This document shows positions 5,933 through 7,910 of a stretch of 7,910 nucleotides of DNA, piece by piece. The DNA comes from Candidatus Kapaibacterium sp. (GTDB lineage: Bacteria > Bacteroidota > Ignavibacteria > Kapaibacteriales > UBA2268): assembly GCA_938038165.1 (NCBI GenBank), contig CALHRB010000306.1, forward strand, positions 1 through 7,910. The letters are read 5' to 3'. The notes beneath the pieces are model-generated. The model saw only the letters and a list, made by a program, of their open reading frames with translations. It was not told the DNA's origin and did no database searches. How positions within the stretch are numbered: position 1 is the stretch's first letter; every line of letters starts with the position of its first letter. The translations under genes and the position numbers were made by a program.

Positions 5933-6547
5933 TCAAAAATTACCTGTTGTTATTGATAGAGACAAAATTGATCCGCTGATATCTGAATTTTTCAACCCAT
6001 AGAGATCTACCCCAAAAGAACCCCGATAATGATAACCGAAACCAATCCAAAAAATATCAGAAATTTTCCAATTTAAAACCAAACCGGGTTCGATAAAATA
6101 GAACCAGTTACCTGAGGAGTAATTCTCTGTGCCATATGTAGAAAAATTTTGATAGTCAGCTCGTCCTAATCCAGGAGACAAGTTAAAGGACATCCTAAGA
6201 TTTTCAGTAATTTTATGAGAATATTCAGTTTCGATGGTGCCATATCCGAGAACAAGAATGTTGTTGCGAAAATACTTATTATCCCAGACCTTTAAATTGT
6301 TTGAGAGAAGAGAATAAAAACCAACACCAATCACCCAGGAGCTATTAACGTTAAGACCGACTTTCCCTCCGATTTCGAAACCCCAGTCATTCAACAAGTT
6401 AGCACCTTTTGCTACAAATCCAGCATAGAAATTATTTCTTTTCTTGTCAATTTCGAAGTTACCTTCAGGGGAAACGCCGCCGGGAAGCCTTTGGGTAAAG
6501 GAGGTATAACTAATTGTGATGAATATAATTATTATTGCCAATTTCAT
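5933..6547 (-). CDS. Hypothetical exported protein, probable small outer-membrane beta-barrel
   Basis: I do not recognise a specific family. The 204-residue product starts with a clear Sec signal peptide (MKLAIIIIFITISYTSFTQ), probably cleaved near residue 18; a Gln just after the cut is common in Bacteroidota exports. The mature part is rich in Gly, Tyr, Phe and Trp, with alternating polar and hydrophobic residues (for example GFEIGGKVGLNVN, SWVIGVGFYSLL, FWIGFGYHYRGS, SILSLSITTGNF), as expected for about eight short antiparallel barrel strands. The last residue is Phe, matching the usual C-terminal signal for BAM-assisted insertion. No catalytic motif is visible. It sits alone between two gaps of 225 and 234 bases, so it is probably its own transcription unit. 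An A-rich tract, not a Shine-Dalgarno, precedes the ATG. Nothing ties it to flagella apart from adjacency. Confidence 0.72.
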   Translation of the reverse strand: MKLAIIIIFITISYTSFTQRLPGGVSPEGNFEIDKKRNNFYAGFVAKGANLLNDWGFEIGGKVGLNVNSSWVIGVGFYSLLSNNLKVWDNKYFRNNILVLGYGTIETEYSHKITENLRMSFNLSPGLGRADYQNFSTYGTENYSSGNWFYFIEPGLVLNWKISDIFWIGFGYHYRGSFGVDLYGLKNSDISGSILSLSITTGNF

Positions 6548-6587
6548 TTTTTTTAAATATTTAAAGACGTCGAGTTTATATTATTTA

Positions 6588-6601
6588 TGATAATTTTATC
6601 A
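6588..6601. repeat. Perfect inverted repeat TGATAA-TT-TTATCA upstream of the barrel gene
   Basis: Six-base arms around a 2-base centre, 41-54 bases before the ATG at 6547. The location suits an operator overlapping a promoter. The remainder of the 6548-6781 gap is AT-rich without a convincing -35/-10 pair; a second palindrome (TTTAAATATTTAAA at 6552-6565) lies almost against the start codon. Confidence 0.3.
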
Positions 6602-6779
6602 GGTTATATTCATAATTCTAATAATTTACAGAAAAATAATATTTATGTAAAATCATAGAGAAGTTAATCTAATAAACATGTCTGGAAACTTCGATTGCTG
6701 TAAATATACAGGAAGCATTTTCAGAAAAAATATTTAAAACATATTGCTTTGCCATTTTAAAAAAGACAGTTTAAAGATA

Positions 6780-6799
6780 ATTTACAAATTATTGTAAAT
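6780..6799 (-). terminator. Stem-loop spanning the stop codon of the DHODH-like gene
   Basis: Perfect 8-base arms (ATTTACAA and TTGTAAAT) with a 4-base loop cover the last codons and the TAA. A short T-run (TTTTTT) follows on the minus strand about 13-18 bases later. The stem has a single G-C pair per arm, and the T-run is too far away for a standard intrinsic terminator, so this is a weak candidate only. Confidence 0.25.
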
Positions 6800-7910
6800 A
6801 TGTTCATAAAGACGGTGACCAAATCTTGAAAAGGCTTCGAAATACCCCGTAAACCATTGATTTAATGGAATTTTATTGCTTGAAGATATACTAACATCAT
6901 TTTCATCGAAAATACCGCCTGTTCTGATAACATGAAATTCCCTTTTCAATTCTTTTTTTGCTAAAAAATCAACAGCGAAAGATGAAAGCGCCAAAGACTT
7001 TTCCTTCAACGGTTTTCCGCTGACTCCTCCGCCAAAAGTAGATGAGAAATAATCAAACAATTTAAGATCCTGTGGAGATAAAAAATCTCTCGAATACTCA
7101 TAATCGGTCGAAGTGTTGCCAAAATTGACACCATCGTAAAACAATTCCACGATTACATTTAGCAATTCGGGTAAAAGTTCAAGTGAGGTATCGCAGGAAA
7201 ATTTTAGGATAACAGGAAGGTTTCTGTTTCTTTTTTTAAGAAACTTTTCACTAATATAATTAAGTCTTTCAATCATTTGATTGTCGAGTAAAGGAAATTT
7301 GCTCGAACTCAGGTGAGGAACATTCGGGCAACTTTCATTGATTTCAATAAAATCTACACCAGCCTTATCGAAGATTTCCAAACCTGAAACCAATTCTTTC
7401 ATAGCTAGATCGAGAGGACACTGGGGCGATATTGAAAGACTTATCCCAATTGGAAAACATTTAAATCTTTCAAATTCACTTATGACTTTGGCAACTTTTT
7501 CGTTACCCATATTAGGCAATCCCATCCAATTAGATGCAGCCCCTGAATTAGGATAAGCGACAAATGGATGAAGTATATTATTTTTAATATTGCCTATTCT
7601 TGCGTTTGAAGTTGTTGTTCCAGCAAGATAAGCTCCAGCACCTTGTTTATAGGTCAGATAGTAAGCCTCCCCATTTTTAAACATTCCAGCAGCATTGAAC
7701 AAACCACTTCGGAATTCAATATCCCATACTTTTATTTTAAGAGATTCAGAAGGCTCAATTTTATAATTTAAATCATCATAATAAAAGAGCTTCAAAAAGT
7801 ATTTACGGCCAAAAGAAAAAATTCTTGATGAGAGTGAACTGTTAATCTTTGGTAAAAATTTCCTTGTTGTTTTTTCTAATCTGGCTATTGTTTCAGCAAA
7901 AGTCAATTTA
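6782..7910 (-). CDS. pyrD: Dihydroorotate dehydrogenase family protein, probably 5'-incomplete
   Basis: An FMN-dependent TIM-barrel enzyme of the dihydroorotate dehydrogenase family, which oxidises dihydroorotate to orotate in pyrimidine synthesis. Counting from a TTG at 7906-7904, blocks are: NAAGMFKNGE (71-80, with Lys77), GTTT (96-99), NWMGLPN (126-132), IGISLS (153-158), NESCPNVP (190-197), LKFS with Lys235 (234-237), NFGN (261-264), GGGVSGKPL (292-300) and a GG at 330-331. The likely catalytic base is Cys193, as in class 1 enzymes, while the long N-terminal part and the wide Lys77 to Asn126 spacing resemble class 2. The last segment is divergent: the usual second phosphate loop (Gly-Ala-Ser ... 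Tyr-Ser-Gly) reads IPLNQWFTGYF. The frame stays open to the window edge, so the TTG is not trustworthy as the start. Orotate synthesis is plausible but not certain. Confidence 0.8.
   Translation of the reverse strand, partial: KLTFAETIARLEKTTRKFLPKINSSLSSRIFSFGRKYFLKLFYYDDLNYKIEPSESLKIKVWDIEFRSGLFNAAGMFKNGEAYYLTYKQGAGAYLAGTTTSNARIGNIKNNILHPFVAYPNSGAASNWMGLPNMGNEKVAKVISEFERFKCFPIGISLSISPQCPLDLAMKELVSGLEIFDKAGVDFIEINESCPNVPHLSSSKFPLLDNQMIERLNYISEKFLKKRNRNLPVILKFSCDTSLELLPELLNVIVELFYDGVNFGNTSTDYEYSRDFLSPQDLKLFDYFSSTFGGGVSGKPLKEKSLALSSFAVDFLAKKELKREFHVIRTGGIFDENDVSISSSNKIPLNQWFTGYFEAFSRFGHRLYEHIYNNL

Noticed and set aside
6698..6711. CTGTA-AATA-TACAG hairpin in the gap after the DHODH-like gene
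   Set aside because: The stem has only five pairs and no T-run follows on the minus strand, so it is not a credible terminator; chance is sufficient in this AT-rich gap.
6741..6760. TGGC...GCAAT on the minus strand as a second sigma-54 site
   Set aside because: No GC or TTG falls at the -12 position with the required spacing, and no gene starts close downstream.
7338..7556. Plus-strand open frame opposite the DHODH-like gene
   Set aside because: It is antisense to the conserved NWMGLPN to NESCPNVP region and has no independent support.
1..7910. Novel defence, mobile or secretion system
   Set aside because: No transposase, integrase, repeat array, toxin-antitoxin pair or compositional break was seen; the genes form a coherent flagellar operon plus two chromosomal neighbours.

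Overview
The window carries most of one flagellar basal-body operon on the minus strand. Upstream of it, also on the minus strand, lie an outer-membrane-type protein gene and a dihydroorotate dehydrogenase (DHODH) family gene. The DNA is AT-rich (roughly two thirds A+T by eye). P-ring (FlgI) and L-ring (FlgH) genes show a diderm, flagellated bacterium. The AT bias and a small beta-barrel-like secreted protein with an ...FTQ-type signal end suggest the Bacteroidota/Chlorobi/Ignavibacteria side of the FCB group. That is an inference from style only; other AT-rich diderm phyla such as Leptospira-like spirochaetes are not excluded.

Layout, in the direction of transcription (high to low coordinates): (1) 7910-6782, DHODH-like gene, probably 5'-incomplete. 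(2) 6781-6548, a 234-base AT-rich gap with one clean inverted repeat. (3) 6547-5933, hypothetical exported beta-barrel protein. (4) 5932-5708, a 225-base control region with two ACAAT/ATTGT inverted repeats and a near-consensus sigma-54 (-24/-12) promoter at 5741-5756. (5) 5707-1, an uninterrupted run: FlhB-C-terminal-domain-like small protein, flgF, flgG, flgA, flgH, flgI, flgJ, flgN, and the first 26 codons of an unidentified gene. Gaps in the run are from -8 to +21 bases, so it reads as one transcription unit.

Together the operon supplies the proximal rod cap (FlgF), distal rod (FlgG), P-ring chaperone (FlgA), L ring (FlgH), P ring (FlgI), a rod-scaffold protein fused to a wall-cutting enzyme (FlgJ), and the chaperone for hook-filament junction proteins (FlgN). 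The small first gene resembles the cytoplasmic switch domain of the export gate protein FlhB, which would couple the operon to type III export. flgB, flgC, flgD, flgE, flgK, flgL and flgM are not seen here.

The core of the window is ordinary flagellar machinery. The points worth a second look are the free-standing FlhB-C-like protein, the sigma-54 element in front of it, FlgJ carrying an SLT lytic transglycosylase instead of the glucosaminidase of enterics, a FlgH with no cysteine and hence no lipobox, and a DHODH homologue with a class 1-type catalytic Cys in a class 2-like layout. I found no RNA genes, mobile elements or CRISPR arrays.
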